Assembly (NCBI RefSeq): GCF_000143415.4
Contig: NW_003314346.1
Coordinates: forward strand, 523,515-587,514
Direction of reading: 5' to 3'
Source: Selaginella moellendorffii
Lineage: Eukaryota > Streptophyta > Lycopodiopsida > Selaginellales > Selaginellaceae
DNA: 64,000 nucleotides
Numbering within the stretch: the first letter of the stretch is position 1; each line of letters opens with the position of its first letter. The notes under the pieces are model-generated. The model saw only the letters and a list, made by a program, of their open reading frames with translations. It did not search any database and had not been told where the DNA came from. Positions 20,801 through 31,410 of the stretch are shown in pieces. The translations under genes were made by a program, and so were the position numbers.

Positions 20801-21394
20801 CAAGCGGTGGTCGAAAGAGCTGTGTAACGAAGAAGCCAAGTTTGTTCCACGAGCTACTTGAATGAAAGCTTGAAAGAAACTTACCTGGAGAAGAAGATGG
20901 CTAGCTTGCGAGGTCTCGACAAACGCATCCACGAACCGTAGATTTCTAAACAGCAGCTCGAGCTTGTAATCGACACCATCGTGCTGGAGCAGCAAATTCA
21001 GCTGGCAACTGCCAAAGCAAAACTCGGCAGCCACACCGGAGCACGACCAGAGACAGTCGATGCCACTCTCACCTCTCGCGAATCCCATGGTGAGAACGAT
21101 CCCTTCCACGCGCTCGTCCCCCCGGATGGGTCCGTGCGTGACGGCCTTGCGGGCTTGGATCCGCAGAGCTCTGCCGTAGAAGAGCAGTGCGTTCTCGGCG
21201 GCGAGCTGGGACGCTAGCTGCGAGGCCTCGGCGGTGGCGAACTGGACAAAGGCGTAGCCGCGGGACATCCAGTTCGCGTGGGCGGTATCGATCGAGCAAG
21301 AGACTACTGTGCCGCGACCGCAAACGCTCTCTAGGCACTCGACTAGCTCGCTGGCCACCGCACATTTGCTCACATTGCCCACATAGGCCTCCAT
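17812..21394 (-). CDS. RDR2: RNA-dependent RNA polymerase, RDR2-like
   Basis: Four exons give 1134 residues: 20885-21394, 18847-20819, 18637-18787 and 17812-18582. The N-terminus is an RRM-like domain (AYVGNVSK, GYAFVQFA), as in RDR2. The catalytic centre reads DLDGDLYF (about residues 838-845) across the exon 2/3 border, preceded by CVVFPQRGKRPHPNECSGS. It also has the conserved DGVGKISKAFA and GYKGVVAVDP blocks. RDR2 copies Pol IV transcripts into double-stranded RNA for 24-nt siRNAs and RNA-directed DNA methylation in the nucleus. The N-terminal match NWMSRGYAFVQF resembles RDR2 more than RDR1 or RDR6, but a tree is needed for certainty. Length matches the family. The gene looks intact. 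The ATG at 21394 is preceded by a telo-box-like motif. Confidence 0.93.
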
Positions 21395-21404
21395 AGCTAG
21401 CAAG

Positions 21405-21413
21405 AACCCTAAA
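21405..21413. promoter_or_regulatory. telo-box upstream of RDR gene
   Basis: AACCCTAAA lies 11 bp before the RDR start codon, the same spacing as in front of the first uL18-like gene. It is probably a leader or core promoter element. Confidence 0.4.
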
Positions 21414-21591
21414 ACCTGGGCGGGATTTAGGGCATTTCGAACTTGGGGTTTTATATTTGGTCACGAGCTATGGTCGCGAGGTGAGTTCTTGCGCCAAGCT
21501 CCAGCCTAGCTTAGTAGATTTTGGCTGCCGAAGCTCCTGTCCGCCACGAGAGCTTGTCTTATCAGCTTGCAATGAGGAGGATCTAGAGCTC

Positions 21592-21853
21592 ATGGATTTG
21601 GCGGCGAGCAACAATCAGCTCGCGGGATTCTTCCGGACGATCCTTGCCATCGCGCTTGCGAGGCCCAGAATTTCTTCTTTGTTCGTTTTTGCCTTCTCTC
21701 ACGATCACGGTTCTCTGTGTGTACAGGCCCACGCCAGAATGCGGATTTGGAGAATGCGTATCGATACACGCAGTCGAGCAAGGCAAGCTTTGGGGGCATG
21801 CGCTTGTCCTCGAGGACGGTGAGCTTGGCCCGATTGCTAGGCACTTGTCATGA
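21592..21853 (+). CDS. Possible small two-exon gene, unknown
   Basis: If a 46-bp intron (21681-21726, GT...CAG) is removed, the ATG at 21592 reads in frame to a TGA at 21853, giving about 71 residues with a hydrophobic centre (FFRTILAIALA) and an acidic end (LVLEDGELGPIARHLS). No family is recognised and the donor is weak. It diverges from the RDR gene. It may be real or chance. Confidence 0.25.
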
Positions 21854-22035
21854 ACGCTCGAGAGGATATACAAGAGCACCCTGGTCGCTGGAAGTTAAAG
21901 CATTGCCTTGGAGAAGCAGATGAATCGTGTGACTCCATAGCCGCAGCGCGGATAGTACTCGGCCACTGCACAGGTTGACACCAGGAACTTCGAGAATTAT
22001 TGCCAGTAACGATCAACAAGGGTATTTAGCTCACA

Positions 22036-23156
22036 ATGAGCTCGCCCGGCATTGGAGTGGGCGTGTTTCAGCCTTCAGTGACTGCACCGAGAAATCTGTA
22101 TGAATGGTGCGACCTGTTCGTGGAGATGGAAGATGACGAATCGAAGCTCAACGAAGCGAGAGGCCAGGTGCTTGACAAGGCAGAGAAGCGTCGCAAGACG
22201 GCTAAGGCGGACAGGAAGGTTGTTCTAGGCGCTGCTCGTTGATTGTGCTCACGCACTCACGAGAACATCACCGTGTGGTCAAGGGCTGGTTGCGGCAACC
22301 GAGACGCCAGAAGTAGTAATGGATACAGCCGGGCTTTGCCGTCTTCCTTCTCTTCTGCATCGTTCACCTGAGTGACAACGGTTTTTTCTTCGAGGCTGCG
22401 GCAGAAGTTCCAAAGTTGAGAGGCTCTCGTCCAGCTGAGCCGAAGTACGTTGTGCGTCGTGGTGATTCGGGCCAGTTGTTGGAGCTGGAGATTGTGCACA
22501 CCTTTGTGGATTACTTGTTCCGAGGTGGCAGCTATCTTGGTCCGATTTGATGGTGGCAAGCAGCAGGCGATTCTCAAGAGAGGCTCAATACAGTGAGCCA
22601 AACGTGTTGCGGCAGCAGTCGGCATGCCAGCGGAGTTCTTCAACCAGGCGGAGACGGAGAATCGTGTTCGGCAGATTCTAGGTGGTTGTTCCGGAGGTTC
22701 TCTGGGCTGGTACTGGTGTGTAACCGTTTAGCTGGGGAACTGTCCGGTTGTGCTCATGGCGGACGCAGGCGAGTCACTCGACGGTGTGACGCTGCCAATG
22801 GACGAGGTGGTGGCGATGGGAATGAGTTTGCTCGAGACGGTGACCGAGCTACACAAGCGAAGCGTAATCCACAGGCACATATCCCCGCGGAACGTTGCAT
22901 ACCAAGCAGGAAAAGGGGATTGCCTTGCTGCTACATGCGGCAGTGAGAGGACCTTGAGTTTGGCTTGCTGAGTGCGCTCTTCGGCGAAACGCTGGATGCT
23001 TCAGCAGGCATTGTTTACACCATGATCAGGATGGCCGGACTGGACTGGACTGGGTCAGAAGCTGCTCAAGGGATGCATCAGGCGAGAGGATTCATCGCCA
23101 AGTTTGAAGAACCCCTCCTTGGGGGCTCACAAGCAGAAAGCTGGAGAGGTCCCTGA
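22036..23156 (+). pseudogene. Broken protein-kinase-like gene
   Basis: Coding traces appear in several frames with stops between them. The piece at 22036-22242 is an open 68-residue frame (NLYEWCDLFVEMEDDE, then KAEKRRKTAK). The piece at 22750-22971 has a kinase-like layout: SLLETVTELHKRSVIHRHIS then PRNVAYQ, matching the catalytic loop IHRDxSPRN, but the key Asp is His. A later piece (22965-23156) reads RMAGLDWTGSEAAQG. The frames are broken by shifts and stops (for example TAG at about 22584), so no working kinase can be made. Similar broken kinases are common in plant genomes. The grouping of the pieces into one gene is an inference. Confidence 0.4.
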
Positions 23157-23525
23157 GTTATTGACCTACATCGTGAGAGCTCTTCTGGAAGACCTATGTC
23201 AAGAAATCCACTCATGATTTGGTAAATTAACTACATGCTTCTTAATCTTAAGTTTGTGGGAGTGCCTCCGTGAAGAGGCGTTCCAAAAATTTTGATATGC
23301 CGCTGTTATGTGGCCGGCACACGGTATTCTTTAGTAAAAGGCGAAAGAATAGTTCGCTTTGCGCTGACCACACGGCCCATATGTTTTATGAAGGGTCTTC
23401 GATCGCTTTATATACTCATACATAGGCATGAAATCAAGCTCCGGCATGTGGGATAACTCCACAAGCCCTAGGTCATCGTACACTTCCGTACTGCCCTAAG
23501 AGCATTGCTCTCAAAATTGAAACCA
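23157..23525. other. Intergenic, nothing recognised
   Basis: No coding or RNA gene is visible. The stretch is mixed in composition and has no repeat in the window that I can see. Confidence 0.3.
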
Positions 23526-24708
23526 TTAAACACCACTGTCATGGTAAGCCAGAGCAAGCGAATGGAGAAGTGCCAAAACCGGATCGTCCACAAACTCCTG
23601 CCCGTCAATGTACATCAGCCTCCCATGCAAGAAAGAGAAACAGTGACGCCGTGCGAACGCTGAAAGTCTTTCCAGACTTTGCTGATCCCAGAATGAGACT
23701 CAGCTGGCGAGGCTCTTTGTCCCTTATAAAACTGATGGCCGATGCGATGCATTGCCGCCCAAGAACGCGGATGGAGCCCATCCTATCATCTAGAAACTTG
23801 ATCTCATTCCATCGGGCGTTTACAAAGAAGGAGATCGTGAGTGGACTGGTGTGCGCAGAAATGTTTCTGCCTCTCCGTTGCCCGAACCACCGTTCGTGTT
23901 ACACGTACGAGAGGAGATGGATCGATGGTCGATTCTGGCCGAAATATGCAGCAATGCTGGTGAGCACAGCTTGATATCTTCGTGCAAACTCACATTGCAG
24001 TCTCTCTCCGATGGTCGCTTAGCAGCCACTTCCACAGAGAAGCGTGATCGGTGATGTCAGTTGGTATTTCTCACTTGACGGCACCCCTGGAATCCAGAGG
24101 ATGCGCTGGGTACTTACCGGACAACCGCCGGCCGATCGAAAAGATTAAAGATGGATACGGCCTAAACCCTATTGATATATAACGATTCTTAAAAGATACC
24201 TTTATAGTATCTTTTTCACCGCAATCGGCTTGAAAATATAAACATACTCGGAAAAGATGCACCGTTCGTACGTGTGACAGAACGGTGGCATTGGAACCTC
24301 GCAGAGGAATGTCACTGGATGCACACACACATTCCGGACACATGCTGGCGAACACAGACAGAATGCTTTCAGCGGGCATTTGCTGCAAACAAGACATCCT
24401 TACTTCTTCATCTTACATACACATCACGCTCCAAGAACTTCGAAGTTGCAGTCCAGTAAAAAGCCACTGTAGGCACGCTGAGCTTGTACCACCTTGCCTT
24501 CTCTGCCACTATCGCCGGGAGCTTGGATCACTATCACAACCTTGCGGACTACCTTCACAATGCAGAACCAAAACCTGTCATCACTGGGAGAAGCGTTAGT
24601 AAGCTGGAACACCTCCCATGAGTTCTTCCCACGTTCGTATCTCCGCAATAATGATTTGATCATATCCAACTCGTATATCCAGCTTCGTTCAAGACCAGAA
24701 ATGATCAA
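23526..24708 (-). pseudogene. Fragmented unknown gene
   Basis: Three protein-like pieces lie in order on the minus strand. The first (24424-24708) reads ERSWIYELDMIKSLLRRYER, then DDRFWFCIVKVVRKVVIVIQ. The second (about 23640-23830) reads NARWNEIKFLDDRMGSIRVL. The third (23526-23625) reads GRLMYIDGQEFVDDPVLALL and ends in TAA. They look like parts of one soluble protein, but the frames between them do not join by clear splice sites and the section near 24.07-24.4 kb is unreadable. The family is not recognised; the block style is like plant F-box associated repeats, without proof. Confidence 0.3.
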
Positions 24709-24886
24709 GAGTAAAGAGACAGCACCTACTGAGAAAAACTATCATATTGAAGATGGAAGGGAATGCATGACGTCCAGGGCCCAGTACACTTTGCTGGTGA
24801 GTACCTGTCGGGGTTTTGCAGTATTTGTTTTGAAGCAAAGGCACAAGGATTTGGAGAAAAGGACCAAGAAAACTTTATTTGTAATT

Positions 24887-25345
24887 CTATAATTTCCACT
24901 TATCAAGCAACACTCCCATCAATAGTGAAGTGAGCCTCTTCACCATTAAAAGACCAATCCCATCTTCCTGCCTTTTGTGGACAGGCGTTTCGCCCACATG
25001 TGGCTTGCATGCATTGGCTAATGATATTATTACATCCAGTCTATTAAGATTCAAAATTACCAAGTAATTAGTAAGTATTAGTTTGAAGCTTGCCTCCCTT
25101 ACCGTACAATATTTTGCCTTGGAATTGCCTGTGAAAGTTAGAGTGACACTTCTTCTCCTTCCAGATGAATCAAACCCAAAAATATATGTTTTCCCATTGT
25201 TGGCTATATCAAAAGTATTGGCAGCTTGTTGGTAATTAGACACTGTAAGCCCTGCTGGCATGGAGCCTCCATAACAATCAGCACTATAAATTACACCAAA
25301 GTACAAAAGGTTAAGAAACATAAGTGCAATAATTACTCTATCCAT
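24887..25345 (-). CDS. Small secreted protein, unknown
   Basis: From the ATG at 25345 (chosen over in-frame upstream ATGs because a signal peptide begins there) the frame gives ~152 residues. It starts with a hydrophobic segment (VIIALMFLNLLYFGVIYSA) and then a short domain, CYGGSMPAGLTVSNYQQA to TFTGNSKAKYC, that has two cysteines. Beyond that the translation looks like non-coding AT-rich DNA, and a GTAAGG right after KAKYCT is a good splice donor, so the true C-terminus may be spliced from elsewhere. No family is recognised. The gene sits exactly at the border where the AT-rich repeat-laden half of the window begins. Confidence 0.4.
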   Translation of the reverse strand: MDRVIIALMFLNLLYFGVIYSADCYGGSMPAGLTVSNYQQAANTFDIANNGKTYIFGFDSSGRRRSVTLTFTGNSKAKYCTVREASFKLILTNYLVILNLNRLDVIISLANACKPHVGETPVHKRQEDGIGLLMVKRLTSLLMGVLLDKWKL

Positions 25346-25399
25346 TGTGATTGAAAAGATGTATTGCAATGTCATGTTTTCTAGGCAGTTCTTTAATAG

Positions 25400-25572
25400 T
25401 TGATTCAAATGTGTTCTATTAGAACACGCAAGTGTTTGATAAGATTTATGATAAGATCAATGACTTTTACTACTAACCCTGCCCTATTAGTTGATTGAAT
25501 GTTTCCTATTAGGACACGCAAGTATTTGATAAGATTTGTGATAAGATCAATGACTTTTACTTCTAATCCTAA
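25400..25572. repeat. Two-copy tandem repeat of ~90 bp
   Basis: Two adjacent units start with TTGATT at 25400 and 25491 and share the core ACACGCAAGT.TTTGATAAG and ATAAGATCAATGACTTTTAC. They lie ~55 bp upstream of the secreted-protein start codon, in its promoter region. Confidence 0.75.
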
Positions 25573-27424
25573 AGAAGGGGTCTAAACCCTAATTAAGATA
25601 TTTAATTCCCATATCACATTAGTGGAAGTAAAGGGCATTACAATTTATCCCTAAAGGGCAAAGTTTTTACTCTAGTATTTGGGATTATGCTTTTATTTTT
25701 ATTCCTTTTTTTTCTTTTAGATCTAGATTTGCATTAGCTTTTTATAAGATCTAGAATTTTAGCTATTGCTATGTTTAAATTTACTCTTCCTTTTGATCTT
25801 CATTACATTCCCTTCTTTTATCATGCCATATCGTTATTGATCAAAGAATATGTCACTTAAGGCTGTTAATACTACTCCATTGAATTAAGTTTTTAGTGCT
25901 GTAGGGTGTGATCATATTAGTGTTGCATTCATCCTTGATGTATTGCCATCTCCAACTTTTGTGGGATATAATTATATAGCTTCTCTTGTTCTTAGTGTTT
26001 TGCCATCTTTTGTTAATGTGGAGTGTGTTCATGATATTAATTGAAGAGTTGTGGATAATGCAATCTAATTCTTAGAGAATGTTTGAGGATCAAATTTATA
26101 AGAAGACAATATTTACAAGCTTGAATGGATTTTAAATTGTGATGAGAAGCTTAATTATTATGGAGATAGCTTTAAAGATAAGTTGAAATTTTTGTAAAGT
26201 AGGTGTTAATCCTTCAATCTATCATCTGATCATTTTCTTTTATCTTTAATTTTAGTAACATAGGTGTTAATGTCATTTGATTATTTTCTTTTACCTTCTA
26301 TTTTGTCACAGCCTTTTGTTATTTCTCAGTCTGAGCCACCTTCTCATGTTTTTAGTTTTTTATTCCTTATTTACAGTATCTTCTTCTCTTAGCATGTCAA
26401 TCATGTATAACTTTTATGATTTTTATTCTTAATCTAGTGTTGAGTTGAGTGTTTTCTGTACTCATATTAATCTAAATGTTAAGCATGTGCATAAAGTTGA
26501 GGATCTTGCTTTTTTTTTCATTGGCAGAGTCTTTAATCAATTGTGTTATTCAGTATTTCTTTATTCCAAGGTTGACTCATTTTTGCAAAAGTTTCAAATT
26601 AAATATGTATCCTTAGTTATGAGTGTTATTGAGAGCCTTTGCTTTACTGTTGCTACTAAAGAGTTTATATATTCCCTTAAGAGTGTGGATATTTCTATTG
26701 ATTTTCTCATCTTAAGTATTGAATTATGTGTTGAAAAGATTGAGTGTTGTGAACTTTTTACTTATATGATGGTGGTCAAAGTATTTTATGACAGAAAGTC
26801 CTTTGTATTCTAAGTATTAAGCACATATCCTTCTTTTTATTTTCCCATTTTTGCATTGATAAGTGTCGAAAATTCCTCTTCTAATATTTATATATCCCTT
26901 TTTATTTCTTCTACAATATTTCTTTATCAATTTTTCTTGCTTTCTCTTTTTTGTCTTGACACTTCAAACTTTTTTGCTTTGGAAAAGGGGGTGGGTAGAA
27001 GGGACAAATGGGAGTCTAGCCCTGACAAGATAGTGAAGACGAACAGATACAATAGTGAAGTAAGGTGGATTATGAAGTGAGGATAGATATAATAAGTTTG
27101 AATAGAACATTTAACCCGAATATAGTGAAGCCAAATGAATATGATAGTGGAGTGAGGCCAAATATAAATTATAGAGTGAAGATGAAAAGATGAATATCAC
27201 AAGTTTGAGTTAATACAGGTTGTGAATGTTAACTAAAAGGAAGACACAAAGGCAAGTTCTACTTATGTTCGTAAGTCTAAGTTAACAATAATCTCAAAGA
27301 ATCGTTGGTGGGTAAATTTAAAGGCAAAATGTATTATTTGTTGCAATGATGTTTTATAACCTGTAGTGGCTCTTGAAGTCCCTTTCTTCAGTTCAAAGTT
27401 ATTGATTCAAGGTTGGTTTGAGGT
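25573..27424. other. AT-rich gene-poor DNA
   Basis: Strongly AT-rich, with T-rich runs and no convincing gene. Open frames here (such as 26445-26813) are hydrophobic translations of T-rich DNA without motifs. It is probably old transposon DNA. Confidence 0.5.
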
Positions 27425-27655
27425 ATAATTAACCAAAAAGAATGACTCAAGAGATAATCTATAAAATTTAAATATAAAAAGAAAAAACCCATGAATAAAA
27501 GTGCATTCCTTTTTTTGAATCGGTTAAGGGTATTAAGATACCTATAAATTGAAAATAATTAAAGAGAATAACTTAAGAGATAATCCATAAAACAAAAGTG
27601 CATTCTCACTTTCAATTGATTAAGGGTTTTGGGATATTTGAGGTTAAGCATCCAT
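27425..27655 (+). repeat. Two decayed LTR copies of the TRIM found at 58.4 kb
   Basis: Two stretches (about 27425-27545 and 27555-27655) align with the TRIM LTR at 58,354. Shared anchors are ACCAAAAAGAATGACTCAAG against ACCAAAGAGAACGACTTGAG, then CCATGAATAAAAGTGCATTC against CCATGAACAAGAGTGCACCC, then ATTGATTAAGGG and TTGGGATATTTGAGGTTAAG. Most differences are C/G in the young copy and T/A here, as expected of methylated, decayed DNA. Confidence 0.65.
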
Positions 27656-28430
27656 TATAGGAGGTTACATGACAATTTGGTTACTACATACAAAGTTGTA
27701 ATTGGTTCATCAGGATTTTGTAGTTGACTAATGCTTGTAATACATATATTACCTTCTCTAGGTAATAGATTAATTAATAGTACTATAATATATGGATCAT
27801 CCATTTGGAACTAAATCTAATTCATCCATTCTCACATATAAGTAGGGGTTTAAACCCAAATTAAGGTAAGCTTGTTTGTATGCAATAATGGATAAACATA
27901 ATGCACCTTGTGTGTATAGCTGGGGGAGCAAAACACACTAAGAGATTATATTCTATGGAAATGTCAAACAAACTCTCTTAATTCAAATAAATTCTCACCT
28001 TTTATAAATAAAAAACATTTTAGACACATGTTGTCTAATTACTTTTTCAATATATAATTACATCGGGCTACTATGCAGTTTCTGGTAAAGTGGAAAATCT
28101 TCATGTTATAAACAATAAAGAGAAAAAGGCTTAACCTTGTCTAAGGTAGGTTACACTTCCTTTTGAAGTTCACTGTTATCACTTGTAAGCCCTTAGAGCT
28201 ACAAGAGAAACTTGGAAATTGCAAACATACTTTCTAGAATCTTCCCTTCAACAAACTTTGTGATCTACAGTACCATCCACAAATGCAAATTTTACACCAG
28301 GAGGTTATAAGAAAAGTTTGGTGTTTATGGTATTCTTGAATCAGCCTTGGTTCACATTACATAGCTGTGTTACCCACATTAGTGGGGAGCTAACATAGCT
28401 CAAATGTCTCCTTCCATTTAACAAGTCATG
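27656..28430. other. AT-rich gene-poor DNA
   Basis: No gene or readable transposon domain is visible. It leads into the decayed gypsy element. Confidence 0.4.
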
Positions 28431-28439
28431 CAATTGGCT

Positions 28440-30304
28440 TTGAATGCAGACATCAAATACAAGGAGTGGGAGTTGATGAGCAAAACATGCTCTAATTGGC
28501 CTCGTCTTGGCATATGATAGGAGACTCCATATTCAACAAGCCCTCAAGAAATTGCCATCTACCATAGGGAAACAAGTGTCAATTCCATCCACTTCACTTC
28601 CTCCCCAAGAGTGGCTGAAACTAGTGGACGACATGAAGCTGGACAAGTGTTTTGATTATAGAGCAAAGGGACATAGATAGGTTTGTAAGGCTTATACAGG
28701 TCAGAAATAAGGAGCAAGCATGAGCAGGTTGACGAGCATTTCAACAAAATGGTGAGGGAAATCTCATTCTAGTTGCTTTTGAGGATTTGGATTTGGAGTG
28801 AGAGATTTTTGTTTCAAGATTCAAGTGCATTTGGGTAAAAGGGGCAGTCTTAGGTTGTAAAGCACATTGGTAAACTTAAGAGCTTCACATTCCTTTGTGA
28901 ATGCTCGTAGCTTTGGTTGACAACCAAGCCAGCTCCCATTAGGGATCACACATTGAATCAAGTTAGAACCAAACTCCATTGCAGTTAACTCTTCAATAAT
29001 TCATCTTAGCCCATTTGCATCACATGCGCTTCTTGTTCTTAAGGATGTTCGTGGAGGATTACAGGGCTCTTAACAGGATAACTGTCAAGAACAAGCTTCC
29101 AGTACCAAGATTGACCTCTATTTTGGTTAATATTAGATTGCCATTTAAGGCCAAGACAATGTTCAGAACTCACTAAGGTTTGTTTCATTTTAGAATAATG
29201 CCCAATGTGCCTGCCATGTTCATGAACAAGCTTTTGGCTAAGTATCTTTTCCAATTCATTATCGTTTTTTTATAACATACTAATATATAGTCAAGACTGG
29301 ACAGAGCACTTAGAAATGGTGTTATCAATTTTGGAGAGCAATGTTTGCAAAGTTATTCATGTGTTCTTTGGGAATGGAGACCATTCAGTACCTTAGATTT
29401 TGACAAGGTATGGGCTGATCAATCAGAATTACAAGTTGTTGCAAATTGGCCACTTCCCAAGTTTCTGAAGCATTTACAAGCTTTTTATGGTTTTGCCAAC
29501 TATCTATGTTGCTTTATATTGTGACCCCATTTGGCAATATTTTCTGCTCTTCTATGGTTAGATGCAGCACAATAGTTTTAGTTGTTGAAGTAAAAACTTC
29601 TAACTGCACCTTACTTTCACTTAGAACCATATATTGTTAAGACTGATACTTCAGATATGAGTGGTTCTTCACCAAGGAGAGGAAATGGTGGCCTTTGATA
29701 GTCTATTTATGAGTCTAAAGTACTAGTGTATGAACAAGAAATAGTGGCCATTATCCATGCCATTGGTCACTAGTGCCACTACCTATTGCCTCAATTGTTT
29801 ACACTTAGGACAGATCATCATAGCTTGAAATTCATTTTGGAGTAACAACATTTATCCAAAAAGTAATAACATTAGGTGAAACAACTTCAAGCCTTGGATT
29901 TCACTATGAAGTTCACATTCTTCCATATGCATTATCACAACAATTTGAATGTCTCAAAGTGTTAACGTTCTTTAGTATTTCTAGATGGGAAGCAATGTAA
30001 GTCAATAAGATCTCACTAGATTTGACACTATTTGGTATTTGGCAACAGTTTCATGACAATCCTGATTATACAGATGATAAGTTAACATTTTATGAGAACA
30101 TTCTATAAGCTGCCTCTTCATCCAGACAGTATTTCAATGGACTTTATTGTGGGCTTCCCTTCAATGCATGGCCATGATGCTATTTTTTGTAGTGGTGGAT
30201 AGTTTTTCTGAAGTGGCACACTTTATCCCTACATCTTTAACAAGCTCAGCACATCAGACAGTTGAATCCTTTTGGTCTGAGGTAGTCCAGCATCACGGTC
30301 TTCC
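28440..30304 (+). mobile_element. Decayed Ty3/gypsy retrotransposon
   Basis: Broken but ordered domains can be read. A nucleocapsid zinc-knuckle trace (KCFDYRAKGHR, with a stop inside) lies near 28650. RT traces at 29045-29225 include VEDYRALNRITVKNKLPVPR and an LPFKAKTMFRTH..GLFHF block. An RT/RNase H connector near 29430-29510 reads NWPLPKFLKHLQAFYGFANY. An RNase H trace lies near 29640-29840. An integrase core trace at 30145-30300 reads DAIFFVVVDSFSEVAHFIP. All frames are riddled with stops and shifts. No LTRs were found. The element is cut at about 30304, where NPF-derived DNA begins. Confidence 0.75.
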
Positions 30305-30990
30305 ATGGAGCACCCACAGCTCCAGCTCACACTGTCTTCAACATAGACAATAAGCGTAGCTGAAATAATGCCCCAACCATCATGGACATGCAATACCAGC
30401 TGAAGAAGGTGCTGGCCTGCTTCTGTTCAAGAGGATCCTCCTTATCAAACTGATTGCCTCTGAACGATGAGATGCAAGGCTGATATCCTCCATAACCCTA
30501 CTGTGTATAGTCCAAGATCTAGAAGCGCTTCTTGTTCCAATGTGCGAACTGAGCATTTTGACACATTCATTTCACAAGGAGAAGGTTTTAGCAAGGGCAG
30601 AGTTATGTGACTGTAAGTACCACCATTCCCTGAATGATAACAGGTTAGGGAATGAAATTTTATTCTCAACCTCTTACCAGAAGGTAGATGATATGAAATA
30701 TGAGATTTGCAAATTTGTATGGAATCCACCCAGCAAGGAACTGAGGTGTCCATGGAATTAAGAACGGCATTAGCTGCTTCTGAAATATGCTTATGTAATA
30801 CACTACTGAGATAGAGAATTAAGTTAGTCCAAACAGAAGCAAATGTTTGAGTTCCTCAAAGTTAAACCAAGGATAACAGTTCCAACATAACCCCATATCG
30901 AGATGTGGCAGGCCAATTGGTTTTTGCATCCTTCCATTCCACGAGAAACAAGGATCAGCCCAGCACTAATAAAGAAATAAAGGATTGCAA
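30305..30990 (-). pseudogene. Segmental duplicate fragment of NPF transporter gene
   Basis: This DNA closely matches the NPF gene at about 39,596-40,400 on the same strand, for example ACAGCTCCAGCTCACACTGT, AGGATCCTCCTTATCAAA and GAGATGCAAGGCTGATATCC. It includes the intron around 30640 (AATGATAACAGGTTAGGGAA), so it was copied at the DNA level, not from mRNA. Deletions (near 30720 and 30830) and frameshifts break the frame, and both ends of the gene are missing. It is non-functional. Confidence 0.85.
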
Positions 30991-31410
30991 ATGCTCTGTT
31001 ATAAGTCCTCAGTGCCGCATTATTAGCAGGCCCTTGTCTGCATCAGGAATCGTGACAGATAAAAAAGTCCCCGATTGTGCATCTCGCCTCTACAACATTC
31101 TTGCCAGACTCCAGTTTTCAATTCACTTTCCAGAAGCCTGATCGCGCTCCAAAAAAACGCCACATAAGAACCCTAGCTGAAGGCGGGAGAATGTTTAAAT
31201 GTATTGTGGATCTTTCATTTTGTTATCCAGACATCAGAACATGTCTCTAAACAACTAATACCGTCGTCCAGAATAGGTCATGGAGAAGCTCCAACCTTTG
31301 CTGAACCTGTCCCCCAGAAGGTCTACAATACTGACTCATTGGCCTGTTTTTCTGCTGGTGGAAATTTGGCAACCAATGTTTGAACTTACCTTCTAAATAG
31401 GTTTATGTGA

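Noticed and set aside
19959-20861. 300-residue plus-strand frame over the RDR exon
   Set aside because: Antisense to strongly conserved RDR coding sequence; no motif of its own.
26445-27080. Hydrophobic open frames in AT-rich DNA
   Set aside because: Phe/Leu/Ile-rich translations of T-rich sequence, with no start context, motif or homologous block.
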